Below are positions 1 through 11,428 of a DNA stretch of 64,000 nucleotides, piece after piece. Position 1 is the first letter of the stretch, and each line of letters begins with the position of its first letter. This stretch comes from Rhizobium sp. CCGE531 (GTDB lineage Bacteria; Pseudomonadota; Alphaproteobacteria; Rhizobiales; Rhizobiaceae), in the NCBI RefSeq assembly GCF_003627795.1, contig NZ_CP032684.1, positions 287,001 to 351,000 of the forward strand. The letters run 5' to 3'. A program made the position numbers and the translations under genes. Under the pieces are notes generated by a model that had not been told where the DNA came from, did not search any database, and saw nothing but the letters and a program-made list of their open reading frames with translations.

Positions 1-582
1 CGCCGCCCGCATGAGCAGGCGGGCATGCGCCGGCGTCCATACCTTGTCGTTGATCGTCAGGAACTTGTCCTTGGCGAGCATGGTGGTGAAGGGCAGGGCT
101 TCGCGCTCGTCGGCCGTCATCTTGCGCCGTGGCATCGGCGTCAGCCAAACGTCGGCATCGAGGCCGATCTGATGCGAGGCATGGCCGTTGAACATCGGGC
201 CGCCGCGCGGCTGCGAGATGTCGCCGACGAGCAGACCCGGCCAGCCGTCATTCTTGGCCGCATCGCGCGACAGGCGCTCCAAGAGGTCGATCATCTCGGG
301 CCGACCCCAGCGACGATTGCGCGACAGGCGCATGGTCTGCCAGGTCGGGCCGTCGGCGGGCAGCGCAACCGCGCCGCTAAGGCAACCCTTGGCATAGAAA
401 CCGATCGATTGCGGCGCCCCCTGCGTCGGCAGCGTCACGGCTCCGAAGACCGCCTTGGCGCTGCCGGGCGAGGGTGTTGCCTGCTGCGCCAGCGCATCGC
501 CGGCGATAAGACCCATTCCAATCATGGTCGCGAGAGAGAATGTGCCGATTGTTCGAAGGGAGCGAGCCAGAGGTGAAGTCAT
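1..582 (-). CDS. mepA: Penicillin-insensitive murein endopeptidase MepA (partial, 3' end beyond window)
   Basis: The first 194 codons of a peptidase M74 (MepA) protein, which cleaves D-Ala-meso-DAP cross-bridges in peptidoglycan in the periplasm. The start ATG at 582 is followed by a signal peptide (about residues 1-31, ending ALA-QQ). The family motif HQIGLDADVW lies at residues 137-146, so His137 and Asp144 match two of the zinc ligands of E. coli MepA (spacing of seven). The third histidine would lie beyond the left edge. The frame is open to base 1. Family and motif are clear; the missing C-terminus prevents checking completeness. Confidence 0.9.
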   Translation of the reverse strand, partial: MTSPLARSLRTIGTFSLATMIGMGLIAGDALAQQATPSPGSAKAVFGAVTLPTQGAPQSIGFYAKGCLSGAVALPADGPTWQTMRLSRNRRWGRPEMIDLLERLSRDAAKNDGWPGLLVGDISQPRGGPMFNGHASHQIGLDADVWLTPMPRRKMTADEREALPFTTMLAKDKFLTINDKVWTPAHARLLMRAA

Positions 583-687
583 GCATATCCTTGAAAGGCG
601 GTCGGCGTGATCCGAAGTGATTTGGGCCGAAGTGATTTGCGGCGAGATTATCCTGAAAAAGGATGGAAGTTAATCCGCGGCAATCGC

Positions 688-790
688 TAGAGTATCTCCG
701 CTTTTCTTCGAATCGCGAAAACACTCTATCGTCTTGTTTTTACGCATTCCGGACAGAAAACCGCTGCGCACTTTTCCTGGAAATGCTCCA
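688..790. repeat. RIME-like intergenic repeat, copy 1
   Basis: A segment of about 100 bp with two imperfect palindromes. It begins GAGTATCTCCGCTTTTC and ends in a GGAAATGCTCC tail. It matches, with few differences, the segment at 19878-19980. It lies in the 260-bp gap between mepA and the hydrolase gene, which holds nothing else that I recognise. The layout (about 100 bp, two palindromes, intergenic) fits the RIME elements described in Rhizobium and Sinorhizobium; the name rests on recall, while the repeat itself is seen directly. Confidence 0.75.
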
Positions 791-841
791 GTGGCCGACA
801 AGCGACCACCTTCTCATGACCCTGCCGTCGCTTCGGACCGA

Positions 842-1411
842 TCAGTTCTCCAGGATCTCCGCCGTCTTGCGAATGCGCGACAGCCGGGGCAGCACTCTCG
901 TGCAGGCGAAATCCTGCATCTCCTGCGAAAGGGTCGTCACCGCATCTTCGGCGACGATCACGGCATAATTTGCCGCATAGCCGTCTCGCACGGTTGCTTC
1001 CACGCCGAAATTGGTGGCGACGCCCGTCAGGATCAGCGTCCTGATGCCACGGCGGCGAAGCTGCAGATCGAGTTCAGTGCCGTAGAAGGCGCTCCACTGG
1101 CGCTTGACGATGGCGACATCAGGCGTCAGCGCCGCCATCTCTGGGGGAGCTTCGAGCGCGGCCGGCGGCAAACCTCCTGGGGGAAGCGCGAAGGTTTCGT
1201 CAGTCGGCTGATTGACAGCGTCGGCATAGTCCGAGGAAAATCCGACCGTTACGAAAACGGTCGTCCCGCCATCGGCCTTCAGCTTGTTTGCGATGGCGAC
1301 CGTATTGGCGACGATCTGCTCGGCAGGGTAGGGCGCGAGCGGCCGGCTGAGAACGAGACCTTGCAGGTCGATGGAAACGAGAGCGGTGGTTTTGGGATCG
1401 TAAAGTGACAT
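842..1411 (-). CDS. Isochorismatase-family hydrolase with Gly in place of the catalytic Cys
   Basis: A protein of 189 residues with the isochorismatase-like fold. Asp15 (SIDLQ) and Lys103 (VKRQW) match two members of the usual Asp-Lys-Cys triad. The third position in the GVATNFGVEAT segment is Gly136, not Cys. Nicotinamidase-type members need the Cys, whereas true isochorismatases such as PhzD and EntB lack it, so an amidase role is unlikely and a vinyl-ether or other hydrolysis is possible. The start at 1411 is preferred because GGAG lies 8 nt upstream; an in-frame ATG at 1432 has none and overlaps an operator-like palindrome. It is divergent from the TetR gene. The substrate is unknown. Confidence 0.8.
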   Translation of the reverse strand: MSLYDPKTTALVSIDLQGLVLSRPLAPYPAEQIVANTVAIANKLKADGGTTVFVTVGFSSDYADAVNQPTDETFALPPGGLPPAALEAPPEMAALTPDVAIVKRQWSAFYGTELDLQLRRRGIRTLILTGVATNFGVEATVRDGYAANYAVIVAEDAVTTLSQEMQDFACTRVLPRLSRIRKTAEILEN

Positions 1412-1431
1412 CTGGGGCTCCGAGATAAACA

Positions 1432-1471
1432 TGAGGGTATCCTCACAATGGAAAATATGAGGGCAACCTCA
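1432..1471. promoter_or_regulatory. Two copies of a TetR-type operator (TGAGG-N4-CCTCA)
   Basis: The palindrome TGAGG-GTAT-CCTCA occupies 1432-1445 and TGAGG-GCAA-CCTCA occupies 1458-1471. Their centres are 26 bp apart. Both lie between the hydrolase start and the first codons of the divergent TetR gene, so occupancy could repress both directions. The palindromes are seen directly; binding by the neighbouring TetR is inferred. Confidence 0.7.
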
Positions 1472-2083
1472 CAAAAATCAAGTGAAGAATTGAAGACGCG
1501 CACGCCGAAGCGGCAGCGCGGCCATGAGCGCGTCGTCATTCTGCTGGACGCGGCGGCAAAGGTCATTGCGCGCAAGGGCTATGACGCGGCAACGATGACG
1601 GAGATTGCCGCCGAGGCGAATTCTTCCATCGGCTCGTTGTATCAGTTCTTTCCAACCAAGCCGCTGCTTGCCGAGGCGCTGCATATCGAACGCCTGGAGC
1701 GATTGAAGACCAGGCTTCGGGAAGTGGCGGAAAGCAGCGCCGGCCTTTCGGCAGCCGATTGCGGCGAGGCGATCTTCGATGCGCTCGGTGTCTTCATGGA
1801 GAAGTATCCAGAACTTTCGGTGCTTGCCGGCCGCCGCGATATTCCCAAGGAGCGCAAGGCACGTTCGCGCCTCGAGTTGAAGGAACTGATCGCGGGTGTC
1901 CTGCGGCAGGCCAAGCCGTCGATATCGGACGATGTTGCGCTGATGTCGGGCATCGTTCTCGAACTGCTGCGCATCGCCGTCGTCGTCGCCAACGAGCCGG
2001 AAGCTGGGGAGGATCGGCGCGTCGTCGGCGAATTGCGCCTGATGCTGCGCCGGCGCCTTGAAGAAGCCGCCTCCAAAACCTGA
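1448..2083 (+). CDS. TetR/AcrR-family transcriptional regulator
   Basis: A 211-residue one-component repressor with the TetR helix-turn-helix near the N-terminus (about residues 28-72; the segment IAAEANSSIGSLYQFFPTK is typical) and a helical ligand-binding domain. It is divergent from the Cys-less isochorismatase-like hydrolase and very probably controls it and itself through the two TGAGG-N4-CCTCA palindromes. The second palindrome overlaps codons 4-8 if the start is 1448. An alternative ATG at 1457 does not avoid this, which suggests repression at or just after the transcription start. The ligand is unknown. Confidence 0.88.
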   Translation: MENMRATSQKSSEELKTRTPKRQRGHERVVILLDAAAKVIARKGYDAATMTEIAAEANSSIGSLYQFFPTKPLLAEALHIERLERLKTRLREVAESSAGLSAADCGEAIFDALGVFMEKYPELSVLAGRRDIPKERKARSRLELKELIAGVLRQAKPSISDDVALMSGIVLELLRIAVVVANEPEAGEDRRVVGELRLMLRRRLEEAASKT

Positions 2084-2192
2084 TTTCGCCAATGGTCGAT
2101 CGGTTGCGTGGCGAAGAGATGAGCAATTGCGTCCTGCTTTTTGCCCTCATTTGCCTTATGCTGATTCTCGGAAAAGCATCAGGAGATCATGA

Positions 2193-4031
2193 ATGGCATC
2201 GACACGATTGAAAGCAGGCTTGGTAGTTTCTCTTATTTGCCTGCTGGCATTGCCCGTGTCCTCGAAAGCCGAAGAGCCGCAATTCCGCATCGGCACCGCC
2301 ATTCTCGGTGACCTCAAATACCAGCCAGGCTTCAAACACTTCGATTATGTCAATCCGGATGCGCCGAAGGGCGGCGAGGTGAAGCTGTCGAGCAGTGGTA
2401 CCTTCGATACCCTCAATCCGGTGCTGTCGAAGGGCAATGTCGCCGAAGGGATAGGGCTGGTCTACGATACGCTGTTGAAGAAAGCCGATGACGAGGCCAA
2501 TTCTTCCTATGGCCTGCTTGCCGAAGGTGTTTCTTATCCCGACGACGTTTCAAGCGCCACCTTCCGGCTGCGCGCCGAGGCGAAGTGGGCCGATGGCACG
2601 CCGGTAACGCCCGAGGACGTCATCTTCGGCTTCGAGAAGTTCAAAGAACTCAATCCCTTGGGGGCAAGCTACTACGCGCATGTCGTGAGCGCCGAAAAGA
2701 CCGGCGAGCGCGATGTCACCTTCCATTTCGATGAAAAGGACAACCGCGAGCTGCCCTCGATCCTGGGCCAGCTTACCATCCTGCCGAAACATTGGTGGGA
2801 GGCAACGGGTCCCGACGGCAAGCCGCGCGATATCTCCCGCACCACGCTCGAGCCGATCATGGGGTCCGGCCCCTACAAGATCGCTTCCCTGCAGCCCGGC
2901 TCTTCGATCCGCTACGAACTGCGTGACGACTACTGGGGCAAGAACCTGCCGGTCAATGTCGGCGAGAATAATTTCGGCGTGATGAATTATATCTATTTTG
3001 CCGACTACGACGTCGCCTTCGAGGCGTTTCGCAGCGGCACCATCGATTACTGGCAGGACAATTCGACAAGCCATTGGGTGACCGGCTATGATTTTCCAGC
3101 CGCCAAGGACGGCCGCGTCAAGCGCGAGGAGTTGCCCAACACGCTGCGCTCGGTCGGCATCATGCAGGCGCTCGTTCCCAATATGCGGCGTGATCGGTTC
3201 AAGGACGAGCGCGTCCGCGAGGCGCTGAACTACGCCTATGATTTCGAGGAACTGAACCGGACCCTTTCCTTCGGGAAGTTGACGCGCGTCGACAGCTTCT
3301 TTTTCGGCACGAAATTCGCCTCCTCGGGCCTGCCGCAAGCGGAGGAACTCAACGTTCTGAACGGCATCAAGGACAAGGTGCCCGCCGAGGTCTTCACGGC
3401 GCCCTATGCCAATCCCGTCGGCGGCGATCCGCAGAAGGCGCGCGACAATTTTCGCAAGGCGCTCGCCTTGTTCAAGGAGGCGGGCTGGGTCCTCAAGGGC
3501 AACAAGATGGTGAACGCGCAGACCGGACAGCCGTTCTCGCTGGAACTCCTGCTGAACAATCCATCGCTGGAAAGGTCGGTGCTGCCCTATATTCAGAACC
3601 TGAAGCGCATCGGCATCGATGCCAGCGTCAGGACGGTCGACCCCTCGCAATATATCAACCGCATCCGCAGCTTCGATTATGACATGATCTGGGTCGTGTG
3701 GGCGCAGACGTTGAACCCCGGCAATGAGCAGCTCGATTTCTGGGGCTCGACTTCCGTCGGCCGTCAGGGATCCCGGAACTATGCCGGCATAGCCGATCCC
3801 GGCATCGACGCGCTCATCCAGAAGGTGATCTTCGCGAAGGACGTGCCGGAAAAGGAAGCGACGGTCAAAGCGCTCGACCGCGTGCTGCTCGCCCATCACT
3901 ATGTTCTGCCGACCTTCTATGGAACGACGACCAGGATAGCCTATTGGGACAAGTTCGAGCATCTGGCGGAACTGCCCTATTACTCCATCGGCTTCCCCGA
4001 AGTCTGGTGGTCGAAAAGCGCCGGAAAATGA
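2193..4031 (+). CDS. yejA: YejA-type extracellular peptide-binding protein of an ABC importer
   Basis: A 612-residue family 5 solute-binding protein, close to the usual YejA length. A signal peptide covers about residues 1-26 (cleavage near SSKA-EE). AGGAG at 2181-2185 sets the start at 2193. Internal SBP_bac_5 features include the VTPEDVIFGFEKF region and the C-terminal YYSIGFPEVWW. It delivers oligopeptides to the YejBEF permease-ATPase; E. coli YejABEF takes up microcin C, and the family is linked in rhizobia and Brucella to tolerance of host antimicrobial peptides. It is first in the yej operon. Confidence 0.93.
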   Translation: MASTRLKAGLVVSLICLLALPVSSKAEEPQFRIGTAILGDLKYQPGFKHFDYVNPDAPKGGEVKLSSSGTFDTLNPVLSKGNVAEGIGLVYDTLLKKADDEANSSYGLLAEGVSYPDDVSSATFRLRAEAKWADGTPVTPEDVIFGFEKFKELNPLGASYYAHVVSAEKTGERDVTFHFDEKDNRELPSILGQLTILPKHWWEATGPDGKPRDISRTTLEPIMGSGPYKIASLQPGSSIRYELRDDYWGKNLPVNVGENNFGVMNYIYFADYDVAFEAFRSGTIDYWQDNSTSHWVTGYDFPAAKDGRVKREELPNTLRSVGIMQALVPNMRRDRFKDERVREALNYAYDFEELNRTLSFGKLTRVDSFFFGTKFASSGLPQAEELNVLNGIKDKVPAEVFTAPYANPVGGDPQKARDNFRKALALFKEAGWVLKGNKMVNAQTGQPFSLELLLNNPSLERSVLPYIQNLKRIGIDASVRTVDPSQYINRIRSFDYDMIWVVWAQTLNPGNEQLDFWGSTSVGRQGSRNYAGIADPGIDALIQKVIFAKDVPEKEATVKALDRVLLAHHYVLPTFYGTTTRIAYWDKFEHLAELPYYSIGFPEVWWSKSAGK

Positions 4032-4201
4032 GCCTCTCTTGCAATAAGGGGTTCGCTGGCTCCAAATGCTCGGGCTGATTCGGATAGTTTCAAGCTGAAA
4101 TGACTGCGCCGGTTCGTATCCGGCGGAAGGGAATGTGATTTGATCGATAGATGGGTTGAGGCGAGGCGGAATATACCCCTCTTCGAGGGAGCGGCCGGCT
4201 G

Positions 4202-5293
4202 ATGGGCGCCTATATCCTGAGACGCCTCCTGCTGATGATCCCGACCATCGTCGGCATCATGGCCATTTCCTTCACCATCGTGCAGTTTGCGCCGGGCGGC
4301 CCGGTCGAGCAGGTCATTGCGCAGCTGACGGGTCAGGGCGACAATGCCAACGGCCGCTTGTCCGGCGGCACCGACATGTCGTCGCAGCCGACTTTCGACG
4401 ACAGCAGCTCGAAATATCGCGGCGCGCAGGGGCTTGATCCGGAACTGATCGCCAAGCTCGACAAACAGTTCGGCTTCGACAAGCCGCCGCTCGAGCGCTT
4501 CGGCCAGATGATGTGGAATTATATCCGCTTCGACTTCGGCGAGAGCTTCTTCCGCAACACCACGGTCATCGATCTTATCGGCCAGAAGCTGCCGGTGTCG
4601 ATCTCGCTCGGCATCTGGATCCTGATCTTCTCCTATGCCATTTCCATCCCGCTCGGCATCCGCAAGGCGGTGCAGGACGGATCGACCTTCGATGTCTGGA
4701 CGTCGGGCATTATCATCATCGGCTATGCCGTCCCGAGCTTCCTGTTCGGCATCATGCTGATCGTGCTGTTCGCCGGCGGCTCCTTCTTCGATTGGTTCCC
4801 GCTGCGCGGTCTCGTCTCGGATAATTTCGCCGACCTCAGCTGGTGGCGGAAGATCCTCGATTATCTCTGGCATCTGGTGCTGCCGCTGATTTCGCTGTCG
4901 CTGGCCGCCTTCGCCACCACGACGCTGCTCACCAAAAATTCCTTCATCGAAGAGATCAAGAAGCAATATGTCGTTACCGCTCGCGCCAAGGGGCTTTCCG
5001 AACGGCGCGTGCTCTATGGCCATGTCTTCCGCAACGCCATGTTGATCGTCATCGCCGGCTTTCCCGGCGCCTTCATCTCCGCCTTCTTCACCGGCTCGCT
5101 GCTGATCGAGAACATCTTCTCTCTCGATGGCTTGGGGCGCTTGAGCTATCTCTCCGTCGTCCAGCGCGATTATCCGGTGGTGTTTGCGACACTTTTCATC
5201 TTCTCGCTGCTCGGCCTCTTCGTCAGCCTCGTTTCCGACCTGATCTACACCTGGATCGATCCGCGCATCGATTTTGAGCGGAGGGAGGTATGA
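4202..5293 (+). CDS. yejB: YejB-type ABC peptide importer permease
   Basis: A 363-residue inner-membrane permease of the DppB/OppB type. The N-terminal membrane segment begins at about residue 5 ([16 protein letters not shown]). Five further segments follow, with the EAA-type cytoplasmic loop near [17 protein letters not shown]. The length matches E. coli YejB. It lies 170 bp after yejA; that gap holds a small CGCCGG/CCGGCG hairpin (4107-4125) without a T-tract. Its stop overlaps the start of yejE, indicating translational coupling. Confidence 0.93.
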   Translation: MGAYILRRLLLMIPTIVGIMAISFTIVQFAPGGPVEQVIAQLTGQGDNANGRLSGGTDMSSQPTFDDSSSKYRGAQGLDPELIAKLDKQFGFDKPPLERFGQMMWNYIRFDFGESFFRNTTVIDLIGQKLPVSISLGIWILIFSYAISIPLGIRKAVQDGSTFDVWTSGIIIIGYAVPSFLFGIMLIVLFAGGSFFDWFPLRGLVSDNFADLSWWRKILDYLWHLVLPLISLSLAAFATTTLLTKNSFIEEIKKQYVVTARAKGLSERRVLYGHVFRNAMLIVIAGFPGAFISAFFTGSLLIENIFSLDGLGRLSYLSVVQRDYPVVFATLFIFSLLGLFVSLVSDLIYTWIDPRIDFERREV

Positions 5294-6447
5294 TGGACGC
5301 CGCCAGCCATCCGGCATCTCCCGTAGTGGTGAAGCCGCCGCGCAAGGGCCTGTTCTCGCCGACCAATCTGCGCCGCTGGGAGAATTTCAAGGCAAATCGC
5401 CGCGGCTACTGGTCGCTCTGGATCTTCCTCGTTCTGTTCGTCCTCAGCCTTGGTGCCGAGTTCATCGTCAACGATCGGCCGATCCTCGTCTCCTATAAGG
5501 GCGAGATCCTGACGCCGATCTTCGTCGATTACCCGGAAGAGAAATTCGGTGGCTTCCTGGCGCAGACGGATTATCGCGCCCAGGACATTCAGGACGAGAT
5601 CAATGCCAATGGCTGGATGATCTGGCCGCCGATCCACTATTCCTACCAGACCGCCAATTCCAACCTTCCCAAGGGACTGTCGGCGCCGACGCCGCCTTTC
5701 TGGGCGGTGAGCAAGGAACAGCGCTGCTCGGGCTATGCGCAAGGCGTTGCCGATCCGAACTGCAACTGGAGCAATTTCAACTGGCTCGGCACCGATGACC
5801 AGGCGCGTGACGTGCTCTCCCGCCTGATATACGGCTTCCGTATCTCGGTGCTGTTCGGCCTCGCGCTCACCATCTGCTCTGCCGTCGTCGGCGTCTGCGC
5901 CGGTGCGATACAGGGCTATTTCGGCGGATGGACCGATCTTTTGATGCAGCGTTTCATCGAGATCTGGTCGTCCATGCCGGTGCTCTATATCCTGCTGATC
6001 ATCGCATCCGTCCTGCCGCCCGGCTTCTTCATTCTGCTCGGCATATTGCTCTTGTTTTCCTGGGTGGGGCTCGTCGGCGTCGTGCGCGCCGAATTCCTGC
6101 GGGCGCGCAATTTCGAATATGTCCGCGCCGCCCGCGCGCTCGGCGTCAACAACCGCACCATCATGTATCGCCACCTGCTGCCGAACGCGATGGTCGCGAC
6201 GCTGACCTTCGTCCCCTTCATCCTGTCAGGCTCGATCTCCACGCTGACCTCGCTGGACTTCTTAGGGTTTGGCATGCCGCCAGGCTCGCCGTCGCTGGGC
6301 GAGATGATCGCCCAGGGCAAATCCAACCTGCAGGCTCCCTGGCTGGGGCTCTCGGCCTTCTTCACCATGTCGATCATGCTGTCGCTGCTGATTTTCATCG
6401 GCGAGGCCGTGCGCGATGCCTTCGATCCGAGGAAGACGTTCCGATGA
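5290..6447 (+). CDS. yejE: YejE-type ABC peptide importer permease
   Basis: A 385-residue permease of the DppC/OppC type. An N-terminal cytoplasmic tail and first membrane segment (about residues 38-57) are followed by a large periplasmic insertion. The core has the loop [19 protein letters not shown], which contacts the ATPase. It is somewhat longer than E. coli YejE because of the N-terminal tail. It overlaps yejB by 4 bp. In a typical operon yejF would follow at once, but here a toxin-antitoxin pair intervenes. Confidence 0.93.
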   Translation: MMDAASHPASPVVVKPPRKGLFSPTNLRRWENFKANRRGYWSLWIFLVLFVLSLGAEFIVNDRPILVSYKGEILTPIFVDYPEEKFGGFLAQTDYRAQDIQDEINANGWMIWPPIHYSYQTANSNLPKGLSAPTPPFWAVSKEQRCSGYAQGVADPNCNWSNFNWLGTDDQARDVLSRLIYGFRISVLFGLALTICSAVVGVCAGAIQGYFGGWTDLLMQRFIEIWSSMPVLYILLIIASVLPPGFFILLGILLLFSWVGLVGVVRAEFLRARNFEYVRAARALGVNNRTIMYRHLLPNAMVATLTFVPFILSGSISTLTSLDFLGFGMPPGSPSLGEMIAQGKSNLQAPWLGLSAFFTMSIMLSLLIFIGEAVRDAFDPRKTFR

Positions 6448-6507
6448 GGAATGCTCGCAATTGGTCAGCGCACAAGGTAAACTGCGGTTGGCGACGACAG
6501 GCAACGG

Positions 6508-6807
6508 ATGGATGCGATGAATAAGGTGGTATTGGAACATTATCCGGCGTCAAGGTTGCCGGACGATATTCGCGGCGATCTTCCCAAGGAGGCACTCGTG
6601 CGCGTTGTGGTAGAGGCGGAAGAGAAGGCCACCACCGACAGCCTTTCGCCATTTGCTTCGCTATCTCCGAAAAGTGCACTCTCCGCGAATCTCAAGGCTC
6701 TCTTGCGAGATCGCAAGGCGCACCCCGACAGATACGCCGGAAATGCCACGACTGAAGAGATTGTTGCCCGTATTCGCGAACTGCGCGATGAATGGGATGA
6801 TAGATGA
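6508..6807 (+). CDS. Putative antitoxin of a PIN-domain toxin-antitoxin pair
   Basis: A 99-residue acidic, helical protein. The N-terminal part (VVLEHYPASRLPDDIRGDLP) could form a short DNA-binding fold and the C-terminal part (TTEEIVARIRELRDEWDDR) could wrap the toxin. The stop overlaps the PIN gene start by 4 bp, the usual antitoxin-toxin layout. It starts 60 bp after yejE. An in-frame ATG at 6517 is an alternative start. The family was not recognised beyond this resemblance; the role is inferred mainly from size and position. Confidence 0.7.
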   Translation: MDAMNKVVLEHYPASRLPDDIRGDLPKEALVRVVVEAEEKATTDSLSPFASLSPKSALSANLKALLRDRKAHPDRYAGNATTEEIVARIRELRDEWDDR

Positions 6808-7297
6808 CCGCACCACGGGGCATCTATTGGGACACGAATGTCGTTGTCGCGCTGATGGAGCAAAGCGGCATCGTTCACGATCTTCTCTGGGCTATTTTAG
6901 AAGTGATCGAGAAGAAACCCGTCTACGTCTCCACCAGTGCGCTGACTTTTGCCGAATTGAAGGTCAAGCCGCTGCAGCAGCGGAATTTCGAGCTTTTGCG
7001 AGCCTATGAAGAATGGTCGTCGTCGCGCTCATGGCTGGACATCTGGTCGATCACGCCGCCGATCCTTGATGGTGCGGCCTTGTTGCGGGCAACGCGTGCC
7101 GGCTTGAAATTGCCGGATGCGATCCACCTCGCCACCGCGCTTCATAGCCGTTGCACTCACTTCCTGACTGCGGACAAGGGGATCAGCGATATCACAGATC
7201 TTGTTCATCCCGTCTCGGGGCCTTTGGATATCACTCGCCTGACAATCCTCCGCCCCGATGAGCCCACTCTGGCATCCCTCCTGAAAAGCTTGGCCGA

Positions 7298-7301
<4 letters not shown>
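6804..7301 (+). CDS. PIN-domain ribonuclease toxin (VapC-like)
   Basis: A 165-residue PIN domain. The acidic metal-binding residues are all visible: Asp in the N-terminal YWDTNVVVAL, Glu in ALTFAELKV, Asp in LKLPDAIHLATAL and Asp in FLTADKGI. VapC toxins cleave tRNA or rRNA until bound by their antitoxin. The gene overlaps its putative antitoxin upstream and yejF downstream by ATGA each. The toxin-antitoxin pair is therefore translated as part of the yej peptide-importer operon, an unusual setting. Confidence 0.88.
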
Positions 7302-8926
<1,625 letters not shown>

Positions 8927-8937
8927 AGGCCACCGCC

Positions 8938-9897
8938 ATGCCGGCCAAAAGCCCCGTTCTTGTCGACCTCAAATTCGATCCGGCGACCGTCGCCAGGTCG
9001 CTCGAGGCGGCCTTTGCCGATCGCGGCAGCATCAATCTCGCCGATCCTGCCAACAAGGGCGCGGATCTCTCCGGTGTCGATTATGCGCTTGTGTGGAAAC
9101 CGGATGCCGATCTTTTTGAGCGTGCGCGCAATCTCAAGGTCATCTTCTCGGGCGGCGCTGGCGTGGATTCGATGATGTCGATTGCCGACCTGCCCGATAT
9201 TCCGATCGTCCGCTTCGTCGATCGCAGCCTGACGGTGCGCATGAGCGAATGGGTGGTCATGCAGTGCCTGATGCATCTGCGCGACGTGCAAGGGCATTTC
9301 AGGAATCAGCGTCAACACGTCTGGGCACCGCAGAATGGCCCGGAAGCCGCCGACGTCACCGTCGGCGTCATGGGCCTCGGCGTTCTCGGCTGCGATGCCG
9401 CCGCCAAGCTGAAGGTGATGGGCTTCAACGTCATCGGCTGGTCGCGCGGCAAGAAAGAGATTGACGGCATGGAAACGTTCGACGCCAGCGGGCTGGATGC
9501 GTTTCTGGCACGCACCGATATTCTGGTCGGCCTGCTGCCGCTGACGCCGGAAACGACCGGGATTTACAATGCTTCGCTTTTCTCCAGGCTGCACCGCAAC
9601 GGTCCGCTTGGCAAGCCGGTCCTCATCAATGCCGGCCGTGGCAAGAGCCAGGTGCAGGCCGATATCGCCTCGGCTGTTCGCACCGGCATTCTCGGCGGCG
9701 CCTCGCTCGATGTCTTCGCCGTCGAACCGCTCTCGGCTGACGATCCGCTCTGGGACCTGGAAAATGTCATCATCACGCCGCATGATTCCGCGGTGTCGGA
9801 GGAAAAGGCGCTCATGCGCCATGTCGAGGAGCAGATCGCCCGCTTCGAACGCGGCGAACCACTGCAGCATCTGGTGGATCGCGGCCGGGGTTACTAA
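8938..9897 (+). CDS. ghrA: Glyoxylate/hydroxypyruvate reductase A-like D-2-hydroxyacid dehydrogenase
   Basis: A 319-residue NAD(P)-dependent D-2-hydroxyacid dehydrogenase, GhrA-like. The Rossmann loop GLGVLG is present. The catalytic set is visible as Arg in NAGRGKSQV, Glu in FAVEPL and His in ITPHDSAV. It reduces glyoxylate or hydroxypyruvate. It starts 11 bp after yejF and may be co-transcribed with the importer, although no functional link is evident. The assignment to GhrA, rather than another member of the family, rests on overall resemblance. Confidence 0.82.
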   Translation: MPAKSPVLVDLKFDPATVARSLEAAFADRGSINLADPANKGADLSGVDYALVWKPDADLFERARNLKVIFSGGAGVDSMMSIADLPDIPIVRFVDRSLTVRMSEWVVMQCLMHLRDVQGHFRNQRQHVWAPQNGPEAADVTVGVMGLGVLGCDAAAKLKVMGFNVIGWSRGKKEIDGMETFDASGLDAFLARTDILVGLLPLTPETTGIYNASLFSRLHRNGPLGKPVLINAGRGKSQVQADIASAVRTGILGGASLDVFAVEPLSADDPLWDLENVIITPHDSAVSEEKALMRHVEEQIARFERGEPLQHLVDRGRGY

Positions 9898-10098
9898 CTC
9901 TGATAGGGCGTGGAGTTAAGATGCTTCGCTTCGATTGCCGGCAGTCGAATGTAGCACATTTGCTCTGACATCAATTTTCTTTCAGTGACTGGACTTTCGC
10001 TCAACATTTTTTGATAACAAGGCGCTATACACGCACGCCGGCACATCGGCCGGCGAGAAGCATGACGTGTGCAGGGCAGGAGACGGGGCAGGAACGAC

Positions 10099-11403
10099 AT
10101 GACCAAGACGGATATTGCCACCCGCGTCTATAATCATACCTGGAAGCTCGATCCGATCGTCCGCAGCCTGATCGATACGGATTTCTACAAGCTTCTCATG
10201 CTGCAGATGATCTGGAAGCTCTATCCGGACGTCGATGCCACCTTCTCCCTGATCAATCGCACCAAAAGCGTTCGCCTTGCGGAAGTGATCGACGAGAAGG
10301 AATTGCGCGAACAGCTCGATCACGCCCGCACGCTCCGCCTCGCCAAGAAGGAAATGATCTGGCTTGCGGGTAACAGCTTTTATGGCCGCGCCCAGATCTT
10401 CGAACCCGAATTCCTCACCTGGCTGTCGAATTTCCAGCTGCCGGAATATGAGCTGTCGAAGCGCGACGGCCAATATATTCTCGACTTCCACGGTTCGTGG
10501 AAGGAAACGACGATGTGGGAAATTCCCGCGCTCGCCATCATCAACGAGCTTCGCTCGCGCACGGCGCTGAAGGCGCTCGGTCCCTTCACGCTCGATGTGC
10601 TCTATGCCCGCGCCAAGGCCAAGATGTGGGAAAAGGTGGAGCGGCTGAGGGAACTGCCTGACCTCCGTATCTCCGATTTCGGCACCCGCCGCCGCCACAG
10701 CTTCCTCTGGCAGCGCTGGTGCGTCGAGGCGCTGAAGGAAGGCGTGCCCCACGCTTTCACCGGCACCAGCAACGTGCTGCTCGCCATGGATTCCGATCTC
10801 GAAGCCGTCGGCACCAATGCGCATGAGCTGCCGATGGTCGCCGCGGCACTTGCGAAAAACGACGAAGAGCTTGGCAAGGCGCCCTACAAGGTGCTGCGCG
10901 ACTGGAACCGACTCTATGGCGGCAATCTGCTTGTCGTGCTGCCCGATGCCTTCGGCACAGCCTCCTTCCTGCGCAATGCGCCGGAATGGGTGGCCGACTG
11001 GACCGGCTTCCGCCCGGACAGCGCCCCGCCCATCGAAGGTGGCGAAAAGATCATCGAGTGGTGGAAGAAGATGGGCCGCGACCCGCGCCAGAAGCTGTTG
11101 ATCTTCTCCGACGGTCTCGATGTCGATGCGATCATCGATACCTACAAGCATTTCGACGGTCGCGTGCGCATGAGCTTCGGCTGGGGCACCAATCTCACCA
11201 ACGATTTCGCCGGCTGCGCGCCCACCGAACTCAAGGGCCTCAGCCCGATTTCGATCGTCTGCAAGGTGATCGAGGCAAACGGCCGCCCGGCCGTCAAGCT
11301 TTCGGACAATCCGCAGAAGGCGACCGGCGAGCCGGCGGAAGTCGAGCGCTATCTGAAGTTCTTCGGCGCGGAAGATCGCGTCGATCAGGAAGTGCTGGTG
11401 TAA
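10099..11403 (+). CDS. pncB: Nicotinate phosphoribosyltransferase
   Basis: A 434-residue enzyme converting nicotinate and PRPP to nicotinate mononucleotide in NAD salvage. The N-terminal [14 protein letters not shown] and the central [14 protein letters not shown] (containing the histidine region phosphorylated in the family) are diagnostic, as is [11 protein letters not shown] near the C-terminus. The start at 10099 has GGCAGGA upstream and gives the usual family start; a longer frame begins at 10069. The 200-bp gap before it shows a CGCCGGC/GCCGGCG hairpin but no recognised riboswitch. It converges on the DUF1444-like gene. Confidence 0.95.
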   Translation: MTKTDIATRVYNHTWKLDPIVRSLIDTDFYKLLMLQMIWKLYPDVDATFSLINRTKSVRLAEVIDEKELREQLDHARTLRLAKKEMIWLAGNSFYGRAQIFEPEFLTWLSNFQLPEYELSKRDGQYILDFHGSWKETTMWEIPALAIINELRSRTALKALGPFTLDVLYARAKAKMWEKVERLRELPDLRISDFGTRRRHSFLWQRWCVEALKEGVPHAFTGTSNVLLAMDSDLEAVGTNAHELPMVAAALAKNDEELGKAPYKVLRDWNRLYGGNLLVVLPDAFGTASFLRNAPEWVADWTGFRPDSAPPIEGGEKIIEWWKKMGRDPRQKLLIFSDGLDVDAIIDTYKHFDGRVRMSFGWGTNLTNDFAGCAPTELKGLSPISIVCKVIEANGRPAVKLSDNPQKATGEPAEVERYLKFFGAEDRVDQEVLV

Positions 11404-11428
11404 TTTCCGGGAGGAATGTCCAGTTGCC

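Noticed and set aside
2550..3962. A 470-codon open frame antisense to yejA
   Set aside because: It is a shadow of the real binding-protein gene with no recognisable domain or start signal. Similar shadows at 3980-5317, 12877-14241 and 38569-40158 were rejected for the same reason.
9898..10098. A riboswitch upstream of pncB
   Set aside because: Only a short CGCCGGC/GCCGGCG hairpin is present; no known NAD- or nicotinate-related RNA consensus was recognised.
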